8,565 nt of DNA from Actinomycetota bacterium (GTDB lineage Bacteria; Actinomycetota; Actinomycetes; Nanopelagicales; Nanopelagicaceae). The stretch covers positions 1-8,565 of the forward strand of contig CANCGX010000045.1 of assembly GCA_947377725.1 (NCBI GenBank). The letters are read 5' to 3'. The notes below the pieces were generated by a model. The model ran no database searches, had not been told where the DNA came from, and saw only the letters and a program-made list of their open reading frames with translations. Of this stretch, positions 1 to 6,254 are shown in pieces (within the stretch, counting starts at the first letter, position 1; every line of letters starts with the position of its first letter). The position numbers were made by a program, and so were the translations under genes.

Positions 1-923
1 TCCATACCTAAAAACGACAAGTATTGAAGAGCGGCGCCAAGACCAACTGCTCCTGCCATATTTGGCACCCCTGCTTCGAACTTCCTCGGTGCAGGAGCCC
101 AGGTTGCATCAGTCATGGTCACAGTTTCAATCATTGACCCGCCGTACAAAAATGGCTCCATCTCATTCAACAACTCTGATTTGCCCCACAAAATTCCAAT
201 TCCCGTTGGACCTAAAGCTTTATGGCCAGAGAATGCAAGAAAATCAACACCAAGGTTTTTAACGTCAATCGTAAAATGTGGAACCGATTGACAGGCATCC
301 AAGACGGTGATTGCTTCGACGGATTTTGCTGCGGCCACAATCTTAGAAACATCGTTAATTGTGCCGAGCACATTCGATTGATGCGTAAAAGCGACAACTT
401 TCGTCGTGCCATCGATAATGGATCCGAGATTGGAATAATCCAACCTTCCTTCTGGAGTAACTGGAATCCACTTCAACGTTGCACCGGTGCGACGCGCTAA
501 TTGTTGCCAAGGAATGAGATTTGCATGGTGTTCCATCTCAGTGACAACGATTGAATCGCCAACTTTTAATTCAAATCTCGAACCAGCTGCCGCATTTCCA
601 AAGGAGTATGCGATTGCGTTTAAACTTTCTGTGGCGCTTTTAGTAAAGATAACTTCATCAACATCTGCACCAATGAACTTTGCGACTATCTCGCGCGCGC
701 CTTCATATGCTTCATCTGCTTCTTCTGCCAGCAAATGGGCACCCCGATGAACGGCTGCATTCTTAGTTTCATAAAATGCAGATTGAGCGTCGATCACGGC
801 TTTGGGTTTCTGGCTGGTGGCGCCGCTATCTAGATAGACCAGCTTTTTTCCACCCCGCATCGTGCGTTGAAGAATTGGAAAGTCTTTCTTCAAAGCGTGA
901 GCGTCGAGCGAGGTGGGGTTCAT
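1..923 (-). CDS. sufS: SufS cysteine desulfurase, 3' part missing at window edge
   Basis: PLP-dependent group II cysteine desulfurase that takes sulfur from L-cysteine and feeds it to the SufBCD scaffold in the cytoplasm. I translated this frame by hand: it is open from the window edge to an ATG at 923 and gives 307 residues. The N-terminus reads MNPTSLDAHALKKDFPILQR, followed by a LDSGATSQKP segment, TEMEHHANLIPWQQL, and the cofactor-binding SGHKALGPTG with the Schiff-base lysine at K235. The family is about 400-420 residues, so roughly the last 100 are missing, including the active-site cysteine loop, which cannot be checked here. The start is fixed because the sufC stop codon lies in the same frame two codons upstream. 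No clear Shine-Dalgarno is visible. It is the last suf gene in the window; sufU and sufT often follow in Actinobacteria. Confidence 0.95.
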   Translation of the reverse strand, partial: MNPTSLDAHALKKDFPILQRTMRGGKKLVYLDSGATSQKPKAVIDAQSAFYETKNAAVHRGAHLLAEEADEAYEGAREIVAKFIGADVDEVIFTKSATESLNAIAYSFGNAAAGSRFELKVGDSIVVTEMEHHANLIPWQQLARRTGATLKWIPVTPEGRLDYSNLGSIIDGTTKVVAFTHQSNVLGTINDVSKIVAAAKSVEAITVLDACQSVPHFTIDVKNLGVDFLAFSGHKALGPTGIGILWGKSELLNEMEPFLYGGSMIETVTMTDATWAPAPRKFEAGVPNMAGAVGLGAALQYLSFLGM

Positions 924-929
924 GAAAAG

Positions 930-1682
930 TTATGCAGTTACGTACTCTGCATACCCCTTCTCTTCCAACTTCTCAGCAAGCTCTGCGCCACCCTCTTCAA
1001 CAATACGGCCCGCCGCAAAGACGTGAACATAATCTGGGGTGATATAACGAAGAATGCGTGTGTAGTGAGTAATCAGCATGATTCCAATGTTGTGAGAATC
1101 CTTGACGCGGTTAACTCCTTCGGAAACAATTCTTAGAGCATCCACATCTAAACCTGAATCTGTCTCATCAAGGATTGCAATCTTTGGCTTAAGAAGTTCC
1201 ATTTGGAGAATTTCATGACGCTTTTTCTCGCCACCAGAGAAACCTTCATTCACGTTTCTTTCCGCAAATGCTGGATCCATATTTAATGAAGCCATTGCTT
1301 CTTTGACTTCTCCGACCCATGTGCGAACCTTTGGCGCTTCGCCGCGGATAGCGGTAGCTGCTGTTCGCAGGAAATTCGAGACCGAAACTCCTGGAACCTC
1401 TACTGGATATTGCATAGCCAAGAACAAACCTGCCTTCGCACGTTCATCTACACGCATCTCAAGTACATCCACACCGTCGAGGAGGACTGAACCGCCTGTG
1501 ATTGTGTATTTAGGGTGCCCGGCAATTGAATAGGCAAGCGTTGATTTACCTGAACCGTTTGGCCCCATGATTGCATGTGTTTCTCCAGAGTTGATAGTGA
1601 GATCAACCCCGCGAAGAATTTGTTTCATGCCTTCGTCAGTCGAAACTGCAACCTGGAGGTTTTTGATTTCTAATGTGCTCAT
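930..1682 (-). CDS. sufC: SufC, ABC-type ATPase of the SufBCD complex
   Basis: Cytoplasmic ABC-family ATPase that drives conformational change in the SufB-SufD scaffold during Fe-S cluster assembly; it is not a transporter and has no membrane segment. At 250 residues it has normal SufC length. Visible motifs in order: Walker A GPNGSGKST (40-48), Q-loop Q91, signature FSGGEKKR (148-155), Walker B IAILDET (168-174) with catalytic E173, D-loop SGLD (176-179) and H-switch H206 in the LITHYTR segment. The TDSGLDVDAL stretch is characteristic of SufC rather than transport ATPases. The ATG lies 2 bases after the Rieske ferredoxin stop, with only a weak GGA upstream, so translation is probably coupled. 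sufS begins 6 bases after its stop, in the same frame. Confidence 0.98.
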   Translation of the reverse strand: MSTLEIKNLQVAVSTDEGMKQILRGVDLTINSGETHAIMGPNGSGKSTLAYSIAGHPKYTITGGSVLLDGVDVLEMRVDERAKAGLFLAMQYPVEVPGVSVSNFLRTAATAIRGEAPKVRTWVGEVKEAMASLNMDPAFAERNVNEGFSGGEKKRHEILQMELLKPKIAILDETDSGLDVDALRIVSEGVNRVKDSHNIGIMLITHYTRILRYITPDYVHVFAAGRIVEEGGAELAEKLEEKGYAEYVTA

Positions 1683-1684
1683 TT

Positions 1685-1978
1685 TTATCCGATCTCTACT
1701 GTCTCGCCGTTATCTGTAACGGTAAAGGTTTCTAGGGCTTGAACTGCTGGAGGTGTGAGGGCTGCACCGGTACGAAGATCAAACTCCGCACCATGAAGCC
1801 AACACTCAATTTTGTAATCAGAAATATCGCCTTCTGCTAGTGATGCATCAGAGTGCGAACACGTATCTGCAACTGCGAAAACTTCACCTTTGATTTGGAC
1901 GACACAAACTGGAGTGCCGTTTACATCAACGAGTTTTGGTTTGCCTTCAGGTAATTCAGACTTATTTAATGTGGTCAT
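1685..1978 (-). CDS. Small Rieske-type [2Fe-2S] ferredoxin of the suf operon
   Basis: A 97-residue soluble Rieske-fold protein with no signal peptide or membrane segment. Both cluster-binding motifs are intact: C40-S-H42 and C59-W-L-H62, two Cys and two His ligands about 16 residues apart. This matches the bacterial biphenyl-dioxygenase-type or NirD-like small Rieske ferredoxins. The ATG overlaps the sufD stop in a TAATG junction, and an AGAAGG lies about 10 bases before the start. It sits between sufD and sufC, the position known from Streptomyces-type suf operons, while mycobacterial suf operons lack it as far as I recall. Its role is not settled. It could donate electrons to SufBCD assembly or be a client protein, and both are inference. 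No oxygenase subunit is adjacent, which argues against a dioxygenase partner. Confidence 0.93.
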   Translation of the reverse strand: MTTLNKSELPEGKPKLVDVNGTPVCVVQIKGEVFAVADTCSHSDASLAEGDISDYKIECWLHGAEFDLRTGAALTPPAVQALETFTVTDNGETVEIG

Positions 1979-3069
1979 TATGAAGACGCCTTCTCTAATT
2001 CCGCTTCAATGCGGTTCATGATGCGTTCTTCGATTTCAGGTAGCCCCAATTTTGAAACAATCTCAAGAAAGAATCCACGGATAACTAGTTGGCGTGCGAT
2101 ATTCGCAGGAATTCCACGGGACTCAAGATAGAAGAGTTGTTCATCATCGAAACGTCCTGTTGTGCTCGCATGGCCTGCCCCCACAATCTCACCAGTTTCA
2201 ATTTCAAGATTTGGAACCGAGTCAGCTCGAGCACCATCTGAAAGAAGCAAGTTGCGATTCACTTCGTACGTGTCAGTACCTTCAGCATTAGCGTGGATAA
2301 AGACATCTCCGAACCAAACGGTGCGCGCTTTATCGCCACTAAGAGCGCCCTTGTAATTCACGCGAGATTTCGCGTGAGGGAGGTTGTGGTCCACATGAAT
2401 TCGATGTTCTAGATGTTGACCACTTGTTGCGAAATAAATTCCAGAAAGCTCTGCGCTGGAACCAGGTCCTGCGTATTCGACTGTTGGAAGCAGCCGTACA
2501 AGGGAGCCTCCTAGGGTTATTACGGTCGAATTGAATGTTGCATCTTTACCAATTATTGCGTGGTGATGACCTAAGTGCACGGCGTCATTTTCCCACTCTT
2601 GAAGTGAGACGAAATTTAAATGTGCTCCCGAATCCAAGGTGATAACAATCTCCTCGGCCAATGTAATTGAACCAGTATTTTCAACGACAATAGTCGCTCG
2701 GCTATTTGTCCCAAGGTGGATGACAGTTCGCGAGACCTCGGGATCAAGGGATTCGACGGTTCGAGTTAAGTAGATTGGCTCTGCAATTTCTGCATCTTTG
2801 GCTATTTCAACTTTGAGCACTTTTGCTGACAGCTCGCGAACGCGCATAGAAACTAAATCGTTAGTCTCAGACGTGTTTGGCACATCGGAAGCATCTGCGA
2901 TAGTTATTGCGAGACCAGAGAGAGAACTCGCTCCCCCTAGCGAAACGCGCGAATTAAGAGTTACATCAACGTCGTGAAGTCCTCGTAATTTTGCTAGCGG
3001 CGTGAAGCGCCACAGTTCTTCGCGGCTAGTTGGAGTATGAGACTCCAGAAGATTTGAATTGAGAGTCAT
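1978..3069 (-). CDS. sufD: SufD, Fe-S scaffold subunit
   Basis: Beta-helix scaffold subunit that pairs with SufB and SufC to build nascent Fe-S clusters in the cytoplasm. The 363-residue product ends with the SufB/SufD-family signature: a GAGHASTTGRFDDEQLFY segment (297-314) followed by ESRGI. H300 aligns by motif with E. coli SufD H360, which is important at the SufB-SufD interface. The E. coli cysteine two residues before that histidine is replaced here by alanine, which I believe is common in actinobacterial SufD. The protein is shorter than E. coli SufD (about 420 residues), with the reduction mainly in the N-terminal half. Start and stop are both in one-base TAATG overlaps with sufB and the ferredoxin gene, consistent with coupled translation. 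Confidence 0.96.
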   Translation of the reverse strand: MTLNSNLLESHTPTSREELWRFTPLAKLRGLHDVDVTLNSRVSLGGASSLSGLAITIADASDVPNTSETNDLVSMRVRELSAKVLKVEIAKDAEIAEPIYLTRTVESLDPEVSRTVIHLGTNSRATIVVENTGSITLAEEIVITLDSGAHLNFVSLQEWENDAVHLGHHHAIIGKDATFNSTVITLGGSLVRLLPTVEYAGPGSSAELSGIYFATSGQHLEHRIHVDHNLPHAKSRVNYKGALSGDKARTVWFGDVFIHANAEGTDTYEVNRNLLLSDGARADSVPNLEIETGEIVGAGHASTTGRFDDEQLFYLESRGIPANIARQLVIRGFFLEIVSKLGLPEIEERIMNRIEAELEKASS

Positions 3070-4484
3070 TAGCCGACAGCACCTTCCATCTGAAGTTCAA
3101 TCAAACGATTTAGTTCTAACGCATATTCCATTGGTAGCTCTCGTGCAATTGGTTCGATGAATCCACGAACAATCATGGCCATAGCTTCATCTTCTTCAAG
3201 TCCACGCGACATCAAATAGAACAGCTGATCATCGCTGATCCGAGAAACCGTTGCTTCGTGACCCATGGAGACATCGTCTTCCCGAATATCAACATACGGG
3301 TACGTATCAGAACGAGAGATAGTGTCGATAAGAAGAGCGTCGCACTTCACGGTTGAAGCCGAGTGGTGCGCGCCGTCTTGAACTTGAATCAAGCCACGGT
3401 AAGAGGTGCGTCCGCCGCCACGTGCAACTGATTTAGAGATGATTGACGAAGATGTGTAAGGAGCTGCGTGAACCATTTTGGCTCCAGCGTCTTGATGTTG
3501 ACCTGCGCCAGCAAATGCAATTGAAAGTGTTTCACCTTTTGAGTGAGGACCCATCAAGAAAACTGCTGGGTATTTCATTGTTACTTTTGAACCGATGTTT
3601 CCATCAATCCATTCCATTGTTGCGCCTTCAGCACAGGTTGCGCGCTTTGTAACAAGGTTGTACACGTTATTCGACCAGTTCTGGATAGTCGTATAGCGAA
3701 CTCGAGCGTTCTTCTTGACGATAATTTCAACAACCGCTGAGTGCAGTGAATCTGATGAGTAAATAGGAGCTGTACATCCTTCTACGTAATGGATGTAAGA
3801 ATCCTCATCAGCAATAATGAGCGTACGTTCAAATTGGCCCATGTTCTCGGTATTAATACGGAAATATGCTTGAAGCGGGATGTCGACCTTTACGCCCTTT
3901 GGCACATAAATAAATGAACCACCTGACCATACGGCTGTATTTAGCGCTGCAAATTTATTGTCGCCTACTGGGATTACAGAACCAAAATATTCTTTGAAAA
4001 TATCTTCGTGCTCACGTAGTCCAGTATCAGTGTCAACGAAAATAACTCCTTGAGCTTCCAAGTCTTCGCGAATTGAGTGATACACAACTTCGGATTCGTA
4101 TTGAGCGGCAACGCCAGCAACAAGTCGGTTACGTTCAGCGTCAGGGATGCCTAAGCGATCGTAAGTATTCTTGATATCTTCTGGCAGATCTTCCCATGTC
4201 TGAGCTTGGCGTTCAGTACTTCTTACGAAATATTTGATCTTGTCGAAAAACACTCCAGAGAGATCAGAACCCCAGTTAGGCATTGGCTTCTTATCAAATA
4301 GATCTAAACCTTTTAGGCGAAGATCTAGCATCCATTGTGGCTCACTCTTTTTGCTTGAAATGTCGCGAACTACTGCTTCGCTCAGACCGCGCTGCGAATC
4401 TTTACCGGCGTCATTTGCATCAGCCCAACCGTATTCATAATTACCGATTCCATCGAGTTCTGGATGTGCGGTTGTATTGCTCAC
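3069..4484 (-). CDS. sufB: SufB, core Fe-S scaffold subunit
   Basis: Main scaffold protein of the SufBCD complex, receiving sulfur and iron to form the nascent cluster. It has 471 residues, the usual length. The core is highly conserved: YVPKGVKVDIPLQAYFRIN (193-211), the HYVEGCTAP segment (232-240), and a C-terminal VKCDALLID with C381. H409-E410 of the GHEATVSRI segment follows 29 residues after that cysteine. This spacing equals that of E. coli C405 and E434, which are essential for cluster assembly. No intein interrupts it, unlike mycobacterial SufB. The start is GTG, supported by a strong AGGGGAG six bases upstream and a single base after the sufR stop. It is the first structural gene after the regulator. 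Confidence 0.98.
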   Translation of the reverse strand: MSNTTAHPELDGIGNYEYGWADANDAGKDSQRGLSEAVVRDISSKKSEPQWMLDLRLKGLDLFDKKPMPNWGSDLSGVFFDKIKYFVRSTERQAQTWEDLPEDIKNTYDRLGIPDAERNRLVAGVAAQYESEVVYHSIREDLEAQGVIFVDTDTGLREHEDIFKEYFGSVIPVGDNKFAALNTAVWSGGSFIYVPKGVKVDIPLQAYFRINTENMGQFERTLIIADEDSYIHYVEGCTAPIYSSDSLHSAVVEIIVKKNARVRYTTIQNWSNNVYNLVTKRATCAEGATMEWIDGNIGSKVTMKYPAVFLMGPHSKGETLSIAFAGAGQHQDAGAKMVHAAPYTSSSIISKSVARGGGRTSYRGLIQVQDGAHHSASTVKCDALLIDTISRSDTYPYVDIREDDVSMGHEATVSRISDDQLFYLMSRGLEEDEAMAMIVRGFIEPIARELPMEYALELNRLIELQMEGAVG

Positions 4485-4485
4485 G

Positions 4486-5199
4486 TTAGGCTCCCCTGGT
4501 TGATATGAGTGTTTCGGATGACTTTAGAGATTTTGAAGACTGTGAAGATTGTGCAGATTTCGGTATAAATGTTGTGCACACACCGTCGCCGTTTGCGATG
4601 GTCGCAAGACGTTGTACGTGAGTTCCAAGCATCCGTGAGATAACTTCAGTTTCAGCGTCACATAATTCTGGGAATTCCGCAGCAACGTGTGCGACAGGGC
4701 AATGATGTTGGCAAACTTCTAAGCCACTACCCCGAGAATTAAATGTCGCTGAATATCCCTCAGAGGAAAGATGTTCCGAGAGCGCTTCAACTCTGGCTTT
4801 GATCGTATTTTTCGATGCGACCTTTTTAAGAGCTTTGCGTTCAATCTCTTCCGCACGCGATTGCGCGAATTCCGTAACGAGGTGAGAACCATTCTTGCTG
4901 GCCATAAATTTAAGTGCCGAGACAGCCAAGTCATCGTAGGAATGTTCAAATTTCTCTCTGCCACCGTCAGACATGACAAACACTTTGGCCGGACGACCGC
5001 GACCGCGTGACTTTGAACTGGTCACATGGGCTTCTCGTGATTCCAGGATTCCGTCGGCAACCAGGCTATCTAAATGGCGACGAATTCCAGCTGGAGTGAT
5101 TGAAAGACGAGCAGCCAGATCTACGGCGGAAGCTGGTCCGCGCTCAAGAATGGCCCTGGCCACTAAATCTCGAGTCTTATCTGGTTCACTCTTTTTCAC
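4486..5199 (-). CDS. sufR: SufR, Fe-S-sensing transcriptional regulator of suf
   Basis: DeoR/ArsR-like winged-helix regulator expected to bind an Fe-S cluster and repress the suf operon when clusters are sufficient. Residues are numbered from an upstream TTG at 5235, the longest form (249 aa). The wHTH spans about 22-66 (TRDLVARAILERG, then SITPAGIRRHLDSLVADG), followed by a basic RGRGRP wing (77-82). The C-terminal cluster-binding region has C175-QHH-C179, C192 and C220 (GDGVCTTFIP), a pattern typical of actinobacterial SufR. I prefer the GTG at 5199, giving 237 residues, because the putative operator and -10 element would otherwise lie inside the gene. No Shine-Dalgarno supports either start, and TTG 5235 directly follows an in-frame TGA. 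The tail after C220 is serine-rich with a degenerate three-residue repeat. It is the first gene of the operon, so it is probably autoregulated. Confidence 0.93.
   Translation of the reverse strand: MKKSEPDKTRDLVARAILERGPASAVDLAARLSITPAGIRRHLDSLVADGILESREAHVTSSKSRGRGRPAKVFVMSDGGREKFEHSYDDLAVSALKFMASKNGSHLVTEFAQSRAEEIERKALKKVASKNTIKARVEALSEHLSSEGYSATFNSRGSGLEVCQHHCPVAHVAAEFPELCDAETEVISRMLGTHVQRLATIANGDGVCTTFIPKSAQSSQSSKSLKSSETLISTRGA
4491..4497 (-). promoter_or_regulatory. Ribosome binding site of sufB
   Basis: AGGGGAG on the minus strand, six bases before the GTG start of sufB. It lies within the last codons of sufR. It is the clearest Shine-Dalgarno in the suf operon and supports GTG as the start. 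It suggests SufB is initiated independently, whereas the later genes with TAATG junctions rely more on coupling. Confidence 0.75.
4526..4561. repeat. Degenerate 9-bp tandem repeat in the sufR tail
   Basis: On the plus strand four 9-base units follow each other: AGAGATTTT, GAAGACTGT, GAAGATTGT and GCAGATTTC. The middle two differ at one base. On the coding strand they encode serine-rich triplets (SAQ, SSQ, SSK, SLK) beyond the last cysteine ligand of SufR. The tail is probably disordered, and repeat slippage is a plausible origin. Confidence 0.5.
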
Positions 5200-5212
5200 A
5201 ACAGAAGTGTTG
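5199..5212. promoter_or_regulatory. CAAC-N6-GTTG inverted repeat, candidate SufR operator
   Basis: The plus strand reads CAACAGAAGTGTTG, with perfect five-base arms (CAACA and TGTTG) around four bases. In CAAC-N6-GTTG form it matches the arrangement established for the cyanobacterial SufR operator. It lies at the head of the sufR-sufBDCS operon and abuts the preferred GTG start. With the -10 proposed at 5220-5225 it would sit at about +1 to +14, where bound repressor would block initiation. Motif and position are seen; SufR binding is inferred. Actinobacterial SufR may recognise a different sequence. Confidence 0.55.
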
Positions 5213-5219
5213 CGTAAAT

Positions 5220-5225
5220 ACCTTA
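5220..5225 (-). promoter_or_regulatory. Possible -10 element of the suf operon promoter
   Basis: TAAGGT on the minus strand fits the TANNNT pattern of actinobacterial housekeeping promoters. It predicts a transcript start near 5213, leaving a leader of about 14 bases before the GTG at 5199. No convincing -35 hexamer is present: AGTTTG or TTTGCG around 5241-5248 is a poor match. If correct, it rules out TTG 5235 as the start of sufR. Confidence 0.35.
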
Positions 5226-5253
5226 ATTTCGCCAATCAGGCGCAAACTTCAGA

Positions 5254-5271
5254 TTGAGAGCCGCGTCTCAA
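5254..5271. repeat. Perfect inverted repeat TTGAGA-N6-TCTCAA
   Basis: Two perfect six-base arms (5254-5259 and 5266-5271) flank GCCGCG in the middle of the divergent sufR-ctaA control region. The size and symmetry suit a dimeric DNA-binding protein. It would lie about 41-58 bases upstream of the inferred suf transcript start and about 61-78 bases upstream of the inferred ctaA start, positions common for activators. No protein is assignable. There is no following T-run on either strand, so it is not a terminator. Confidence 0.4.
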
Positions 5272-5298
5272 AGCCCGGTCGTGTGGCGAGGAGACTGC

Positions 5299-5325
5299 TT
5301 GGTAACGCCCAGGTGGCTCTAGGCT
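5299..5325 (+). promoter_or_regulatory. Leaderless promoter of ctaA
   Basis: TAGGCT at 5320-5325 fits TANNNT, and the six-base gap places transcription start at the G of the ctaA GTG codon (5332). TTGGTA at 5299-5304 matches TTGACA at four of six positions, with a somewhat short 15-base spacer. There is no Shine-Dalgarno before ctaA, and the TAG inside the -10 is an in-frame stop. A leaderless transcript, common in Actinobacteria, fits best. Confidence 0.5.
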
Positions 5326-5331
5326 ACGAGT

Positions 5332-6234
5332 GTGAATCGCCTTATCAAGTTTATTTACACCTTTCTCTTAGTCACACAAATGGGGATCGTGGTCACTGGA
5401 GGCGCAGTTCGATTAACTGGATCTGGACTGGGTTGCCCCACATGGCCCCAATGCACACCTGGGTCATACACCCCGGTACCTCATCAAGCTCAGGGCCAGC
5501 TACATTCATGGATTGAATTTGGAAATAGGCTCTTAACATTTCTTCTCATCATCGCAATTATCGCTTCCATAGCTGGCTACCTTAAATGGGGGCGCAAGCG
5601 CAGTGACTCCAAATTTCTTGCATGGATGGCAGCAATCCAATTTTTAGGAATTGTCGCTCAAATTGTTGTCGGTGGGATATCGGTCCTTACTCATCTCAAT
5701 CCTTTTGTGGTGAGCCTGCACTTCCTCCTTTCTATTTTTCTTATTTCCGCTTCGCTATCTTTTCGCCAACGGATGCTCAATGTTCCCAGAGTCTCTTTGC
5801 AACCAGCCAACGTTTTATTTGGCCGAATCATCCTTGCTCTTGCATTCGTGGTGATAAATCTTGGAGTCGTTGTAACGGGAAGTGGTCCACATGCAGGCGA
5901 TGTGATGGCAAAACGTTTTCATGTCGATCCAAGAACAATCTCTTGGCTCCATGCCGATAGCGTGATTGCGCTAATTTCTCTTACTTTTGGTTTCTGGTTG
6001 CTCATTAAAGCGGTAGAGAATGGCGGAGCAAAAGTTCTTGCCGAAGAGAAAATCAAGCTCTTCCTCGTTATATGTCTGGCTCAAGGCTTTATTGGCTACA
6101 CCCAATATTTCACCGGTGTACCTGAATTTCTAGTAGGAGCACATTTACTTGGTGTCACATTGGTGTGGGCATCGATTTGGTCATTTGCGCATTCAACAAA
6201 GTTGTTGAGTCGTGAAAAATTACCCGTTAAATAG
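5332..6234 (+). CDS. ctaA: CtaA, heme A synthase (COX15/CtaA family)
   Basis: Integral membrane enzyme that oxidises the C8 methyl of heme O to make heme A for aa3-type cytochrome oxidase. The 300 residues give eight predicted membrane segments near 5-23, 66-84, 97-119, 125-143, 163-183, 207-226, 243-260 and 267-287, in the family's two-half pseudo-repeat. The first half has the GAVRLTGSGLGCPTWPQC motif with the C35/C41 pair after helix 1; the second half echoes it with VVVTGSGPHAGD. Heme-ligand histidines are visible at H130 (SLHF), H207 (WLHAD) and H271 (GAHLLG). The first-helix-pair ExxH motif reads E62-F-G-N65, so one expected histidine is asparagine, probably typical of actinobacterial CtaA. 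The second cysteine pair of Bacillus CtaA is absent. GTG is the only plausible start because an in-frame TAG lies three codons upstream. tkt follows after 20 bases. Confidence 0.95.
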   Translation: MNRLIKFIYTFLLVTQMGIVVTGGAVRLTGSGLGCPTWPQCTPGSYTPVPHQAQGQLHSWIEFGNRLLTFLLIIAIIASIAGYLKWGRKRSDSKFLAWMAAIQFLGIVAQIVVGGISVLTHLNPFVVSLHFLLSIFLISASLSFRQRMLNVPRVSLQPANVLFGRIILALAFVVINLGVVVTGSGPHAGDVMAKRFHVDPRTISWLHADSVIALISLTFGFWLLIKAVENGGAKVLAEEKIKLFLVICLAQGFIGYTQYFTGVPEFLVGAHLLGVTLVWASIWSFAHSTKLLSREKLPVK

Positions 6235-6242
6235 GGAATCAC

Positions 6243-6248
6243 AAGGAG
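6243..6248 (+). promoter_or_regulatory. Ribosome binding site of tkt
   Basis: AAGGAG, a near-perfect Shine-Dalgarno, six bases before a TTG codon. It decides in favour of the rare TTG start at 6255; the next in-frame methionine is M43, inside the conserved TPP domain. It lies in the 20-base gap after ctaA. Confidence 0.85.
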
Positions 6249-6254
6249 AGAACG

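Noticed and set aside
62..750. Several short plus-strand open frames at the left end
   Set aside because: All are antisense to sufS, which translates to a clear cysteine desulfurase without interruption.
3069..4484. Possible intein in SufB, as in mycobacteria
   Set aside because: The 471-residue product is continuous, with conserved SufB sequence across the usual insertion regions and no extra domain.
5230..5242. Short inverted repeat CGCC-AATCA-GGCG
   Set aside because: The arms are only four bases and expected by chance in a sequence this long; the two longer palindromes nearby are stronger.
5100..5516. 138-residue plus-strand open frame across the sufR-ctaA region
   Set aside because: It overlaps sufR antisense and the start of ctaA in another frame, and the product is not protein-like; ctaA and sufR explain the region.
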